Source: Vandiemenella viatica
Lineage: Eukaryota; Arthropoda; Insecta; Orthoptera; Morabidae
Length of the DNA: 64,000 bases
Direction: 5' to 3'
NCBI GenBank assembly: GCA_031002005.1
Contig: JARYHS010009186.1
Location: forward strand, 256,151,199 to 256,215,198
Notes under the pieces: model-generated
The model's database searches: none
Seen by the model: the letters and a program-made list of their open reading frames with translations, nothing else
What the model was told of the DNA's origin: nothing
In this document: piece by piece, positions 35,689 to 47,394 of the stretch
Layout: every line of letters begins with the position of its first letter
Position numbering within the stretch: the first letter of the stretch is position 1
Position numbers and translations under genes: made by a program

Positions 35689-36427
35689 GGGGGCCTCCAT
35701 CAACTATGTAGCTTGGTCTAAGGTGAGGGGGGGGGGTTGAGTAGAAAGGGGGCATCGATAAATTACGTGAGGTGTTTTTCCGGATTTCCGGCCCCCCCCT
35801 CTCTGGTGAGACTTCGTGAGATCTGGTCCGACCCCCCCCCTCTAGAATTAACCCTCGCAACTTTTTGATACTTTTTTTTTTTTTAGGTCTTACCCTTCCA
35901 AAGCCGGTTAAATCCCCACATTTCGATGAAATACCCCCCCTAAAATCGACTTTCGCGTCATTTGTAGACCTCTTTTTCTTTAGCTCTCCAGTCCAAAAAA
36001 AATTTCCAAAATCTCACGTGAGATTTCTGTTGACCCGCCCTCCGCCTTCGTGAGATTTGGTGAGATATGACCGGACCCCCCCCCCCCCCATTTCACCTCT
36101 CGTAATTTATGGACGCCCCCAAAACTACACTGGGCTACGTGGCAAGGGGGAGGGTGGGTCCGAGACAAACCACGTAGCTTTTCATTCATATTACTTGTCA
36201 CAGTTAAAATAAGGTACAAAAAACACAGCAGCATGAGGATATTTATTTCCATCATTTAATTATCTCCGTATGTGGTTTGCGATAGTCTGACAAGAGAAAA
36301 CAGTACAAAATGTGTCGTGGAATAAACAGGGGAAAAAGCTACGTGCCACCTCGGGGAGGGGGGAGAATTTGTAAAGGCAAAAGCTAAGTCAGGCCAAAAT
36401 AGAGCTACGTAGTTTATGGACGCTCCC
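35689..36427. mobile_element. Harbinger-like MITE (CACGTAG family), copy 4, interrupted
   Basis: Reverse-orientation copy with GGGGGCCTCCATCAACTATG at the left and TACGTAGTTTATGGACGCTCCC at the right; TTA flanks at 35686-35688 and 36428-36430. Split by another element at 35748-36120; without it about 366 bp remain, the size of copies 1-3. The middle shows the inverted family core (GACAAGAGAAAACAGTACAA). Confidence 0.8.
35748..36120. mobile_element. Harbinger-like MITE (ATAAATTACG family) nested in copy 4
   Basis: Starts GGGGGCATCGATAAATTACG and ends CGTAATTTATGGACGCCCCC (inverted). AAA flanks both sides, a 3-bp duplication. The interior has repeated GTGAGATTTGG / TCGTGAGAT and C-rich tracts. 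Its ends resemble those of the element at 61976. Confidence 0.8.
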
Positions 36428-36505
36428 TTAACGCGAGTATTAAATTTTAATCCAGTAACAAACTCACAAAAAACAACAAATGTCCAGAAAATATATTTAT
36501 AATAG

Positions 36506-36742
36506 TTTTTTTTTAACTGCTTTACGTCTCTCAACAGCGAAGTGTTTGGAGACGGGAAAGGATGGGGGTAAGGAATGGGAAGGAATTCGGCCATGGCCTT
36601 TTTAAGGAAGCATCCCGGCATTTGCCTGGAGTGATTTGGGAAACCATGGAAAACCCAAATCTGGAAGCCCGGACGGGGATTCGAACCGCCGTCCTCCCGA
36701 ATGCGAGGCCAGAAAGCTATCCGTTACACCACCACGCTCGGT
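36506..36742 (-). repeat. tRNA-derived SINE with 10-bp target duplication
   Basis: Reverse copy of the family at 37561 with an intact promoter half (ACCGAGCGTGGTGGTGTAAC in minus reading) and box B GGTTCGAATCCCC. TTTATAATAG is duplicated at 36496-36505 and 36743-36752. It sits inside the old hAT MITE. Confidence 0.9.
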
Positions 36743-36972
36743 TTTATAATAGTAATTTTTGCGTAGTTGTTTTTGTAATTATCTTAGTGGTTGCCTTACG
36801 CCTCGAAGCAGGCTCACGTACCCCTGGGGGTACGGGTGCCACTAATTGGGATCCACTGGTCCAGATGATTCCCGCAAATCGCAGTCAGATTGGCCGAATG
36901 CCGGGCCAAATATTTGAACATGGGCCCGTTGTACCTGCCCCATCCAGTGCAGCCAGCCTGGTATAATCACTT

Positions 36973-37212
36973 CAGGGCCGGTGCTATTATTTTGGGGCCC
37001 AGGGTAACCAGTTGGGGACCCTTGGCGAATTCATCAGTTAGGGCCCTCCTCAGACCAAATGGGAAACAATTTTTTTTTTTTTTTTTTTTTAGCACTACAA
37101 CTTGTCGAGCGGGGGACCCCTACAGCCGGTGATCGGGTCCCCCATCAGCCGGGCGGGCCTGGGTACATTTGACCCGCTTACAACTTCCCCCCCTCCCCGA
37201 ACGGCGGCCCTG
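36973..37212. mobile_element. non-autonomous hAT element, 240 bp
   Basis: Ends CAGGGCCG and, inverted, CAGGGCCGCC; AATCACTT duplicated exactly at 36965-36972 and 37213-37220. GC-rich interior with many GGGCCC/GGGACCC words and a T20 tract at about 37072. Confidence 0.85.
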
Positions 37213-37560
37213 AATCACTTCGCAGCATATTACGCAAAAAATAAAATATTAAGCCACAACAGAAAAAAAAACTATTTCGAAAGGGAAGGGGAAATGAAAC
37301 ACTAGCTAGTACTAGAACAGTCCCTGTTTGAGTACACGGAGTCTGCTGTATACGCAAATAATAATAAAATTACCATTGACGAATGGGCGTGACACTGGGT
37401 CTATGAAGAGTTGTATTAAATGCAATTCGCTAAAAACATTTTTAAAAAATCTGTTTTAAGAATTCTTTAAAAATGATTTACATACAAAATGAGTACATTA
37501 TTAGGTTTGGAAAATTGTTTTTCAAAAATACATATATAATCAGTGGTGTAGATAGGTCAA

Positions 37561-37799
37561 ACCGAGCGTGGTGGTGTAAAGGATAGCGTTCTGGCCTCCC
37601 ATTCGGGAGGACGGCGGTTCGAATCCCCGTCCGGGCATCCAGATTTAGGTTTTCCATGGTTTCCCCAAATCACTCCAGGTGAATGCCGGGATGCTTCCTT
37701 CAAAAGGCCATGGCCGAATTCCTTCCCATTCCTTGCCCCCCCATCCTTTGCCGTCTCTAAAGACCTCTCTGTTAAGAGACGTTAAGCAGTTAAAAAAAC
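37561..37799 (+). repeat. tRNA-derived SINE, reference copy
   Basis: Starts ACCGAGCGTGGTGGTGTAAA (box A region) with box B CGGTTCGAATCCCCG about 60 bp on, then CCATGGTTTCCCCAAATCAC, GGCCATGGCCGAATTCCTTC, and an end GTTAAGAGACGTTAAGCAGT with an A-rich tail. TAGGTCAA flanks at 37553-37560 and 37800-37807. It interrupts a GGGCCC-rich hAT-like sequence that starts CAGTGGTGTAG at 37541 and resumes at 37808. RNA polymerase III promoter type; mobilised by a LINE partner not identified here. Confidence 0.9.
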
Positions 37800-37807
37800 T
37801 AGGTCAA

Positions 37808-38010
37808 CAAGGGCCCCGGTGCAAAAAATTTATTTTGGGCCCTCAGGCCAGATGGGCGACCTTTTATTTGCTTTGTGTTGCTGGTAGGGGCCCCCTGAGC
37901 TGAGGCTGGGGCCCCTGAGTTGTGCTTGGGGCCCCTGAGCAGTGGTTGAGGGCCCCCCTGAGCAGTGAGGGCCCTTAGTGGGGCTTCCCGTGACTCAGTG
38001 GCCCCCTTAG
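37808..38010. repeat. GGGCCC-rich hAT-like MITE remainder
   Basis: Repeated GGGGCCCCTGAG words. It joins with 37541-37560 across the SINE. The right end and target duplication were not found. Confidence 0.4.
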
Positions 38011-38779
38011 ACGACGGTAGAGCTGACAAGAAGAGCATCTCAAAGAGGAACTGAACGCTTCCAGTCAGGATTGCTTATCGTTCTCCGTTATGGGGACAAA
38101 CGAAAATAACAATAATATATGTATCTCAAACACACACAAAATTATAGTGGGTCTTAGAAAAAAATTTAAAAGTTTGAATTAATATTTTCACGACATATTT
38201 ATTATCCAATTCAGGAAACACTATAACTACTCATCATGGTTCTTCGTTGAATGGGAAAATATTAGAGTAGATGAATTGCCAGCGGGGCATATGGTCCATC
38301 ACAATTAAATTTAAATTAATGAAAGTCTTATCGCAATCCGTTAGAGTTCCATGTCCGCACGCTACAGCAAACATGCTACCGCCAAAACCAGACATGCTGT
38401 GCCAGTAGTACCAGATGTAGCCGCAGAGCGGCGCTGGGAGGATACGCTACAAGCTACGAGTCTTGCCACATCAAAATGGACAGATATAGGACTGCTGGAT
38501 GTGAGGATAAACTAGGTCAGGATTAATACAGGTTACAGCACAGCTGCCGGGCAAAATGACTAGATGTCAGTACACCACAATAACACGCTTTTTCGTTAAT
38601 ATCCCATGAGGGCGCGATGGGCGAATATGTTTGGGGATTAGGGGAATTGTGCTAAAAGTATCCTCAGACCCCTGCTTCAGTATGGTGGGATAGTATGGGA
38701 CCTGCAGTTTAGGGTTTTGCGGAGTGGGATGATTCAAAATTGGGCAGCTTGAATTGTTTACTAAAATTGCTGAAACACG
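38011..38779. other. no gene seen
   Basis: No supportable gene or repeat border. Confidence 0.3.
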
Positions 38780-39350
38780 AGCAGTAACTGATATAATAAA
38801 GGAGAAAGTGGGTCTACAGTTTCATTTGAGAAAACAGAATTTATGACCTGCAATAAAAAAACTCCAAAATACATGGAGGCAAAATATGGAAAAATCAGAC
38901 GAGTCACATGCTTCAGGTATCTAGGTGAAACATTCCAAGAGAATGGAACCGAAGCAAAAGCTAATGAAATTTTATGCCAAAAGATGGAAACCGCTTATCG
39001 CCTAACAAAAAAATCTGAAACAAAAAAGGAATCTCCAAGCACATAAAACAGGGACATTACAATAAAGTTATTAAACCAGAATGTCTCTATGGATCAAAAA
39101 CGCTATTTTGAACAGGAAAAAAAGATATAGAAAACACTGAGAAAAAAGAACGCAAAATTATAAGGAAAATTTTTGGCCAAAACTCATAGGAGACCAAAAC
39201 AGACTCAGAACTAATCAGGAAATCTTACAATATACAGACATTCACAGTGATATTAGAAAACGCAGACTAAAATTTTAAGGCAGCCCGCATCATTTGGGAC
39301 GTCTGGGGATCCCGCACAAAATTAAGCGGATCCGCAAAATGAGGCGAAAA
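38780..39350 (+). pseudogene. LINE reverse transcriptase, C-terminal relic
   Basis: Decayed frames give FEKTEFMTCNKK, VTCFRYLGETFQENGTE, then KPECLYGSKTL and KKERKIIRKIFG. This matches the thumb and C-terminal part of non-LTR reverse transcriptases (Y-L-G motif, then L-Y-G-S-E/K-T-L). It differs from the families at 21735 and 32757, so it is a third LINE lineage. Several frameshifts. Confidence 0.7.
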
Positions 39351-39872
39351 CGTTTTATTCAGTGTGACATTTCCTCCCCTTCGTCACTTTCCGGCCGGAC
39401 TCTGTCTCTACTGGTTTTATTGCCTCGTTTTCCTGTACCCTTCAAGTTCACATTTGACTCGCGGCAACAAATGTGTGTTTTTGTTATCTTTGGTGATTCG
39501 TGAGTAAATAGATTCACTTCCGCGTTTCTGTTATATGTATTACAATAATTTGACTTATGTCGTCTTATTGCAAACTTAGCTCCCAGATCATACACACAAA
39601 AAATGATACAATTGGAATTGTTTCTGAGAAGGAAGTGGAAATAATAAAAAAAGAAGAATAAAACTATTGAGAGATATTTAAAAAAGGATAAATCCATGGA
39701 ATAAATGGTTTCCATAATGCTTTACAAAAATGTTTTTACCATAAATTGTTTCTGTACTTCATCAGATATGAGATATCTATTTTTAACAAGTGGATTTCAA
39801 CTTTCTAATACCTCTAACATTATAAGACCTATAGTCACAGATTTTTCAAATACCGTAAAAGTTGATATGATT
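39351..39872. other. no gene seen
   Basis: No supportable gene or repeat border. Confidence 0.3.
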
Positions 39873-40247
39873 TAAATTAATTTAATTGCAATGGAGCACA
39901 CGCTCCGGTGGCAATTTCCCTACACACCCATCTTCCCCCTTTCCTGCACGCACCTACATTTGCCCTCTACAAATTTTAATTTTAAATTCTTTCAACGTTT
40001 TCGGTAAATTATTCATCATTTCCTTTGGTAACTTATTCCAATCCCTGACACCCTTACCTAAAAAGGAGAATCTTCCCACACCCTTGTGCCTGAAATCGAG
40101 TGCCAGCTTGTGGTCATAGTCATCTTTTCCCTTCCATGGACTACTTTTCATACCTATTGCAATATCTTTCCATGCCTCATCGCCAGTATACGCCTTGTAC
40201 ACTCCCATGACCCTCTTCTCCCTCCTCCTGTCTTGCACAGTTTGAAT
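39873..40247 (-). pseudogene. CR1/Jockey-type LINE, 3' copy
   Basis: An unbroken C-terminal frame (40238 to 39954) reads MQDRRREKRVMGVYKAYTGD, then GVGRFSFLGKGVRDWNKLP and TLKEFKIKICRGQM. Same family as 21735 and 56688, followed by its 3' UTR and AATTTAATTT tail. Little decayed over the part retained. Confidence 0.85.
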
Positions 40248-42214
40248 ATCTCAAGAAACAATGACAAAGATTTCCGTTGTGTTTTGATTAATGGGCGACC
40301 CAAAAACAACGATTATTTGAACGTTTATGTTCACCGCAAAGAAACACATTTTAATCTTTGCTTGCTTGTAAGTTCGGTTCGTGCAGTTCAGTCAAAGAAT
40401 TGCTGACAAGCTTTGGTCTCGATCCCTAAACTCATGTTATTGGCTTAAGATCTGTCGGAACAAGTGTTATGGCAAAAGTTGGTGCCTGCACTTGTGGTTT
40501 TTCACATAGCACACAATTTACCGTTGATGTATTATACAAAAAAAGCTATTAAAAGAGAAGTCGAAAGTATAGAAGCAGTTGTGACTGACTTTGACGCAAA
40601 CGACGAAGAGCTGGACGGGACAATCGAAGCACAACACGTGGTTCTCAAAAAAGTGCGTTTATTAAGCTTTTCAAAAAGTCTTTTATTTATGATAATTTCT
40701 ATCTAACCAACGAACGAAGAGGCAGAAATAGCATTCTCGGCCGTTGGCTACACAGGTAATTCTTTCCAAATAAAGCGATAGTTTGACTGCTTAGTAGATA
40801 GATTATTTTTAAAACTGACGTGGTTTACTGTAAGACATGTAATATGATCTGAATACTTACCATATTTGATTATTTCCCTAATAATTAGGATTAGATTTAA
40901 AACAAAAGTACAAAAGCGTAAAGTAAGGCAGGCTAGAAATTTTAAAATTAATGTAATTTTACTAATTAAAAATATTGCTAACTGTTGATTTCTATTATTT
41001 AGTATTAAAGCTGATTTATTAATTCGATAAATTTCAATTTGATAACATTTTAAACGCCGTGCCGTTCCCGCGGAATTGACACTCTCACAATCTGCAAATG
41101 CGGGATTACAATCCTTAATCACTTTCCCATCCATTATTATTTTATTGAAAGTTCTCTTATTTCAAAGAGCATTGTGAATTATATTTGATTGTAACTGGAC
41201 TATATTATCACAACTTTAGTAATTATTCCTTGCCAACTTACGGCGTCACCTTTATCGTTCAACAAACAGATTACGGTATTAAACACACGGAACACTTCTG
41301 AGCTAACAAGAAGACGAAAGCCAAAAGGAACGTCGCGGAGGTTATATTCAGAGCTCCTTTATTTCCTTTAACGAGTTTAAATTTACTAATAACAATGCAC
41401 GAGTATCGTCAAAGATACAAATTCGATACCAGTTATCTGACTCATAGTGGAAAGAAATTCAGTATCCACAACAGATCTATCGCTCATGTGAACTTCAAAC
41501 AGCCAGATGGACTTAAGTTCCGATAAGATATGACACAGGTAAACACAAAAAGCAGAAGTTCTTAGACATCTTACAAGTCTCTAAAGCTGTTGTTGCAAGT
41601 GCTGAAAGAAGGCTTGAGCTGACCTCTTCTGCTATCAGCAAACATCCGGAACATCAACATGAGTTCCAGAAATAGACCAGCATTAACATCAACCGTTATG
41701 ATTACCTCAGTGATGTGAGTGGATGAATCACCAAATAATTGACGACATCTGTGCCTTTCACCAATCAAATTTAAGATGTGAAAAGACCTCAACGTTGTAC
41801 TGACTAAAATTCGATAAGCATTTCAATCGTAGACAAGATGGAATACTTTCTGAAGGATAACAAATCAAAGATATTGGAATGTTACATAGACATTAAGAGT
41901 ACACATTCTCGATCAAACCAACCTGCATATCTCAGGAAGCAAAACACGTTTCACCTATGGTCAAGATTTTTCGTTACAAATTAGTTTTCGTGATCTATGT
42001 CCCTGCTACGCATTACGGTCGACAACGATGAATCCAGTTTTACCTGATTTTCTTCGAGGTCAGATTTCCATCACCTTCATGTACAGTAAACACGTCCACT
42101 TTATCCCATGGTGTAACTGTCTTGGGGATGTGAAACCTGTAATGCCGTTGAGACCCACTTAATTACTTTCCAAATAATCGTGTATATATATAATAAAAAT
42201 AAGCAGGAAAATGC
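40248..42214. other. no gene seen
   Basis: About 2 kb without supportable genes. Open frames here are short and lack recognisable motifs or splice context. Confidence 0.35.
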
Positions 42215-42510
42215 TTTAAGGCAATAAAACTAAGGACGGATAGGAAAATATGACCCAACACTTACCAAAGATGAAGGCGTCTGGGATGACGAACACAAAA
42301 AAACAAACACACAAAAGACGATTCACCAAACGGCGGTCGTTGTGTACACATCTGACTCTGCCTGGTGTCTCACTCCTTACTTCCGCACGAATTAGGCTGT
42401 CGCCGAAATATTGCGCTCTTTTGTGTATTTTTTTTTTTTTTGTGTTCGTTATCCCAGCCGCCTTCATCTTTGGTAAGTGTTGGTTCATATTTCCCTATCC
42501 ATCCTTATAT
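42215..42510. mobile_element. fold-back MITE family, copy C
   Basis: Left: AAAACTAAGGACGGATAGG, ACTTACCAAAGATGAAGGC, ACACAAAAAAACAAACACAC. Right side mirrors these and ends TTTCCCTATCC. The middle holds GTCGCCGAAATATTGCGC, the counterpart of the inner CGAAATATTGTGC of copy B. Confidence 0.85.
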
Positions 42511-43039
42511 AAATATATACATAAAATCTTCTCGGGCTTCCAGTAGTGTAAAAATGCCACAATAATGGGGCGTTTCAGAGGCGTCTATCTCTGCCCTCGT
42601 TTTCAACCAAAGGTGTAACTGAATAACTGTTTGTTTATGCAGGTACCGTGGAAACGGTGAAGACAAAAGCCATCCCAGTGCGATGGCGTCATTCACTCTT
42701 CTGTTTATTATTGAGGTGAAGCTGCTTCAATATTTTGATAGCCAGGCCACACTATTCTGATATACAGTGCCCCTGTTAACTAAAGAACCAGCTGTTCTGA
42801 TTTAAACAGATTCTGTTATGAAGCTGCCCCAAAGATCAGACCCGGGCGGAAATTCTAGTTTCTTGAAATTACTATGTACCTCTTGGATACTGTGTTCGGC
42901 CACGGCAGATTTCTCTTCTTGCCACAGGCGAACATTTCTTGTGTGCTTCGCCTCGGTAATAAGCAGAAGAGTGGAAGACGTTATCGCTCTCGGTCGGCTT
43001 TAAGCCCGAGTAGACTTTATTTATTTACAACACCGTGAA

Positions 43040-43560
43040 AAGCTTCCTTCTTAAATCATATATATTGTTTCTAAAAGGTGCTTTTTGTCAAGAACCATTT
43101 ATCTTCCGTCATACCTAACCGAAATCGATAAATGATGTATCATTTTTAGAATTAAGGTCTCCGCTTTGGTAATATCTTATTCTAAGAAAGAAACTTTCCA
43201 TAATTCGATCCTTAAAGGGCAAAACTATCATTATTTCTAAAACTTTTTTGCGACGAGCCATTAACCTCCCTTGATACCTAGCCGAAATCGATAAAGGAGG
43301 TACCATTTTAAAGAGTAAAGTCTCCGCTTTTGTAATATCATATTTTAAGAAAGAAATTTTTCGAATTTCAAATGACAACAGTATCATTATTCCTAAAAAG
43401 CGCTTTTTTTTTGGACACGAGCCATTTATTTCCCTTGATACTTAACTTAAATCAATAAATGAGGTATCATTTTAAAGATTAAGGTCTTCGCTTGGGTAAG
43501 ATCTGTTTTAAGAAAAGAATTTTTTGGAATTCGACCCTTAAAGGGCAAAAGTATTAACTA
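43040..43560. repeat. ~163-bp tandem repeat, about three units
   Basis: The landmark GAAATCGATAAATGA-GTATCATTTT recurs at 43121, 43284 and 43448, giving steps of 163 and 164. Each unit also has AAGGTCTCCGCTT, TAATATCTTATT and TTCGACCCTTAAAGGGCAAA. The units are diverged by roughly 15-20 percent by eye. Not coding. Confidence 0.85.
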
Positions 43561-43621
43561 TCAAGCTATGGCGTATGAGACAGTTAAGATTAAAGCCGCT
43601 TGGTTTTGCTCGCGTCAACAA

Positions 43622-44015
43622 GGGAGCGTCCATAAACCACGTAGCTCCATTTTGGCCCCCTTTGAATCCCCCTTCCTCCCACGTAGCCCTACGTGACTCT
43701 TGCCTCTAACCCCCTCCTCCCCCTCCCCCCAACGTAGCACGTAGCTTTATTCCTTTTTGATTTCAGAAGACATTTTGTACTGTTTTCTCTTGTCAGAATA
43801 TTGTAAATTATCTACTGGGATAATTAAATAAATTAAATAAATATTCACATGCTGTTGTGTGTTCTGCTCCTCATTTTAACTTTGAAAGATGTTATGAAAG
43901 GAAAGTTACGTGGCCTGGCTCGGAAATCCCCCCCCCTTTCCATGTAGCCCACCATAGCCTTCCTGCCAACCCCCCCCCTCCCCTGGACCGAGCCACGTAG
44001 TTTGTGCACGCTCCC
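43622..44015. mobile_element. PIF/Harbinger-like MITE (CACGTAG family), copy 2
   Basis: Starts GGGAGCGTCCATAAACCACG; ends GTAGTTTGTGCACGCTCCC. Flanks CAA (left) and TAA (right), read as a TAA duplication with one change. Interior as in copy 1. Confidence 0.85.
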
Positions 44016-44018
44016 TAA

Positions 44019-45329
44019 CGATTGGTCACGCCACCGCTAGATAGCAGCGGTACATATCACAGAGATATGGATATACTGATTGTCTCTGATATACTGTGTG
44101 TGTATGGTTCCTTTTAGTTGTATTACAGTTAGATCCGTGACACTTCAGCTTCCGGCATAGGATAGCAGCAGGTTCTTACGTCAAAGTAGAGGGCTGCGGG
44201 ATAACATACAGCAGGTGAAGATATTGGTATAAACAGATTCACGAGTTCCACGCTGCGTCGAAGTGCTTAGTCTTCTTCCCAACGTTTCGACCAGGCCTTA
44301 GGTCTTCCTCAGGGGCCTGCTGTGAAGGTATTAACACCAATATGACGGCTGCGAAAACGGTAAAATCTTTTATAGATGAAGATATTGTTCTTCTTTCAAC
44401 CTACAATAACCACCATCCTCGCTACTCACTGTCTTTTAGTCGCGAAATTTTCGCACGGATCGATGTTTTGCTATAAAATTGCTATCTAAATATTTTATTT
44501 GCTAACTTTTCGTACGGATCAACTGGTTTATTCAGTTTGTGATATACAGAGAGTGATTGATTTCATGAATGTGTCGAGTTTTTGTGTGAAAAATGTTGCA
44601 AATGAATGGGAATAATTTACCAGCCATAGAATTTAAAATAAGATTTGGGCAGATTGAAATGTTTAATTTGGTAACCATGCTGTTAAATGCATATAAATAT
44701 TTTTATACGTTCATTAAAAAGTTGTTTCCATAAGGTTTAATTCCTTCTACAAAACTGAAACACACTCGATATATTATTTCCTACTGCAAAATTAATAAAG
44801 CAATCACAATTTACTATTCAAGTTCTCTTTAAGGTAGTTTATAAAAATTTAAAAAAGAAGTGGTCCTTTTACACTTCCCTAAGGGATGCCCGATGTAATA
44901 TTTAGATTAGAAGAGGCTTTTCCATCAACAACGAAATACAGGGACCTTCCAGTTAAAAAATCATTTATCCATTAACAAAGCTGATCCGATACCGTACGCT
45001 CTAACCTTCACTGAAAGGCGATTTTTTTAGTAGAGAGTCGAAGGATTCCTAAAAATATAAATATTTTTTTTTTAAAAAATGTAAAAAAATCTGCAATAAC
45101 AGGGTAAAAAAACGGCATAATTTATGATAGAATATAAAACATGTCAGCGATAACGTTATGAAAGTCAGGGTAAACAAATCTGACGTTGGAAGAATTAAGA
45201 AGCTTGAAAAAAAATTAACTGCCATTTAGACCTCAAAATTTTTCTAATTCCGTCCGAAATTATATTAATGCTTTTTAGGTCTACATATGTTGTGCTGCTT
45301 TACTTCTTGTTTCTGCTCGAAACTACGAG
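44019..45329. other. mostly unannotated; possible hairpin repeat near 44190-44400
   Basis: ATATTGGTATAAACAG near 44220 and an inverted ATATTGGTGTTAATACC near 44325 frame GTTTCGACCAGGCC-TTAGGTCTTCCTCAGG, a pattern of dispersed hairpin elements. No genes. Confidence 0.3.
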
Positions 45330-45610
45330 AGTAAGTGGCGTCTAGCGACTGGGCTGTTCGTTTCGTGTACAGTCACGCCGTTGCGGTGTTGATGTTGTCG
45401 GATAGGCGTCATTCAATACGCAAGCCAACAGCGCACGCCGACCGCCATTCAGGACTGCGTCCCGCCAAGGTTGGCCGCCCTGCCTGCGGGCGAGCAGCTG
45501 TTCGTCGGCCGACCTTGAGCCTGCTGCGCATGCGCAGTGCGCCCAGCCAACAGTCTGGGACCAGACGGCATGCTGCCTCATAGGCGGCCGAACAGCTGTA
45601 ATGCGAGGGT
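45330..45610. promoter_or_regulatory. CpG-rich patch with NRF-1-type palindrome
   Basis: GC- and CpG-dense sequence in an AT-rich setting. TGCGCATGCGCA, the consensus palindrome bound by NRF-1 (ewg in Drosophila), lies at 45525-45536. It could be a promoter whose gene I cannot see, or part of a GC-rich repeat. Open frames on both strands here are typical of GC-rich non-coding DNA. Confidence 0.35.
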
Positions 45611-45924
45611 TGTTGCTTGCTGGATTTAAATTTACTCAAAATTGTTAAAATATGATAATTCTACTGTCTTATAAGGCTAAGCAAAAATATTCCATTATTG
45701 TTGAGGTGACGTGCATACTTACTCGTGGGAGCAGCTTGTTCTTACGCCGAATATTTCCGCAGGTATTTCTTTTGCTGACATTAAATTCAACTTAGCCTGA
45801 ACTTACGTATTTTTAAATATTATCCACTCATTTAAGACAAATTTAACACATTAATATTTTTACGATCAGAAATTCAGTTTTCCGTGTCGTCCGCGATGGC
45901 TACTGGTGTAACCGACCAATGACT

Positions 45925-46215
45925 GTTCAGATTAAAAAATCAAATCATCCTGTGGTACTGTGGGCCGAGAGATCCCGAAGGATTGTTCGACCGCCATGTT
46001 ACTGACTTCTCGGTTCGCCGCGCTTCTTGACGTGGTTAACAAACCTACAGTAAATTGTCTCTGTACAGTAACGTGCAATCCAAACCACGGAAGAGTTCTG
46101 GCGTACTTCTCACTATACAGCAAGCCGTGCCAGAGGTGCAGGGGCTCTGAACCAATGCCCTTTCGAGCTCCAGTCAGACGCCGTAACCACTGAGCAACCA
46201 GACTGTTCCGATGAT
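45925..46215 (-). repeat. second SINE family, long copy
   Basis: In minus reading: GGTTGCTCAGTGGTTACGG (box A), CTGGAGCTCGAAAGGGC, GGTTCAGAGCCC (box B-like), ACGCCAGAACTCTTCCGTGG, then GTTAACCACGTCAAGAAGC. Closest to the copy at 47095. Confidence 0.7.
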
Positions 46216-46538
46216 GAAGTAGAAAACGTGTAACACTATTTTATCGCAATGGAACGACTAAACCTCATTTTCGCCGCTAATTCACTAGTTCGATTAGATA
46301 GTCTGGTCAGTTACACGATTATGTGTCCGGGGAATCATCACTATGAAATCAACAGCTTCGAGGCGAAAAAGCTTTGGATAAAGCCTTAACATCAAATTTA
46401 ATATTTAAAGTGTGGACGTAAAAAACAATGGATCGTCGATAGGTAAAACTTTTAGGAAACCATCTTACAAAAATGAACCCTTATATTTCATTTGATGGGC
46501 AGCAACACAAGGAGCCTCGTTGTCACTAGTAATATTTA

Positions 46539-46645
46539 CACGGCCAACTGAAGATAAGTATCTTCAGTTGGCCGTGGAACTACTTTGCTTACGTTACAAA
46601 CAAGATGGCTTCCAATACCCAGGCCAATATCTTTAGTTGGCCGTG
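46539..46645. mobile_element. 107-bp MITE with 9-bp target duplication and perfect hairpin
   Basis: Starts CACGGCCAACTGAAGATA and ends TATCTTTAGTTGGCCGTG. TAATATTTA flanks at 46530-46538 and 46646-46654. The left end is followed after two bases by its own perfect 18-bp inverse, so the element has three copies of the terminal sequence. A 9-bp duplication suggests Mutator-like elements; Merlin is an alternative. Confidence 0.8.
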
Positions 46646-46654
46646 TAATATTTA

Positions 46655-47094
46655 AAACTTTCATTTCGGACCTTGATAAAGTATATCAAGTGCAATTCAC
46701 CGTCCCTATCCTTAAATCACTAGCAACAGGATGTCTACGGACAACATTGGACGAAATCACCACTTGGAGCAGATGAAACAAAAATAAACGCTGACGAATA
46801 TGCAGCTATATATTTTACAAAGAAAGACCCATGTTCTAAGAAAACTAGGATATAAAGACGAACGTCGGTACTGCAGCATGTAGATACTAATTAATTTCAT
46901 TCGTCAATACGTCTTTTTCTGCAGAAGCAAAGGAGAAAAAGGTTTTTAATCCGTGTAAACTTATCCGGTTATCCCATTAATGAAATGGTACTAATGTCAC
47001 CGGAGAAACTAATCTACTAAACTATCGTCTAACATTTCTTGATCTACTGCTATGAAGTCGGAGGCAAGGCACCAAACACAAATATCGCATAGTA
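46655..47094. other. no gene seen
   Basis: No supportable feature. Confidence 0.3.
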
Positions 47095-47394
47095 ATAATA
47101 ATTTCGAATAATAATTTGGTATGGCACTATTTGCCGGGATATCCCCGAAGGGTCCGGCCGCCAATTAACAATTTTTCGATTTGCCGTACACGCGCCTCTG
47201 CCGTGGTTAACAAATCTTAATCCGGTAGTCCTACTGGATATAAAGGACCTACAATTTAATGTCGTATCTGAACCACGGAAGCGTTTCTGCCGCACACCAC
47301 ACTACGCAGCAAACTGTGCCAGAGGTGAAGGTCGGGTTAAAGGCCTTTGGAAACGCTCTTATATAGCTATAATTTGTACAAATGAACGCAAACA
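47095..47394 (-). repeat. second SINE family, 5' end cut by a MITE
   Basis: Minus-strand copy with GAAACGCTTCCGTGGTTCAG, GGTTAACAAATC-type and CGGAC-CCTTCGGGGATATCC segments that line up with 45925-46215. Box A is lost where the MITE at 47398 begins. Confidence 0.65.

Larger units (their letters stand above)
35619..36858. mobile_element. old hAT MITE that hosts two later insertions
   Basis: Left end CAGTGGTTCCAAACTAACC with CGCGTACCCC; right end, inverted, CAGTGGATCCCAATTAGTGG with CGTACCCC. Flanks are GCCTAGGT and GTCCAGAT, which differ only by three transitions. Removing the insertions at 35689-36427 and 36506-36742 with their duplications leaves about 250 bp. The CAGTGGTTC start with internal CGTACCCC is typical of a widespread hAT MITE type. 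Confidence 0.65.

Noticed and set aside
36562..36966. 134-codon open frame
   Set aside because: It starts inside a SINE and runs through the end of a hAT MITE.
37541..38010. Complete hAT element around the SINE at 37561
   Set aside because: A CAGTGGTGTAG start is present, but I found no matching right end or target duplication, so only a remainder is listed.
45335..45639. Overlapping open frames on both strands
   Set aside because: GC-rich DNA has few stop codons; no motif is present in any of the frames.
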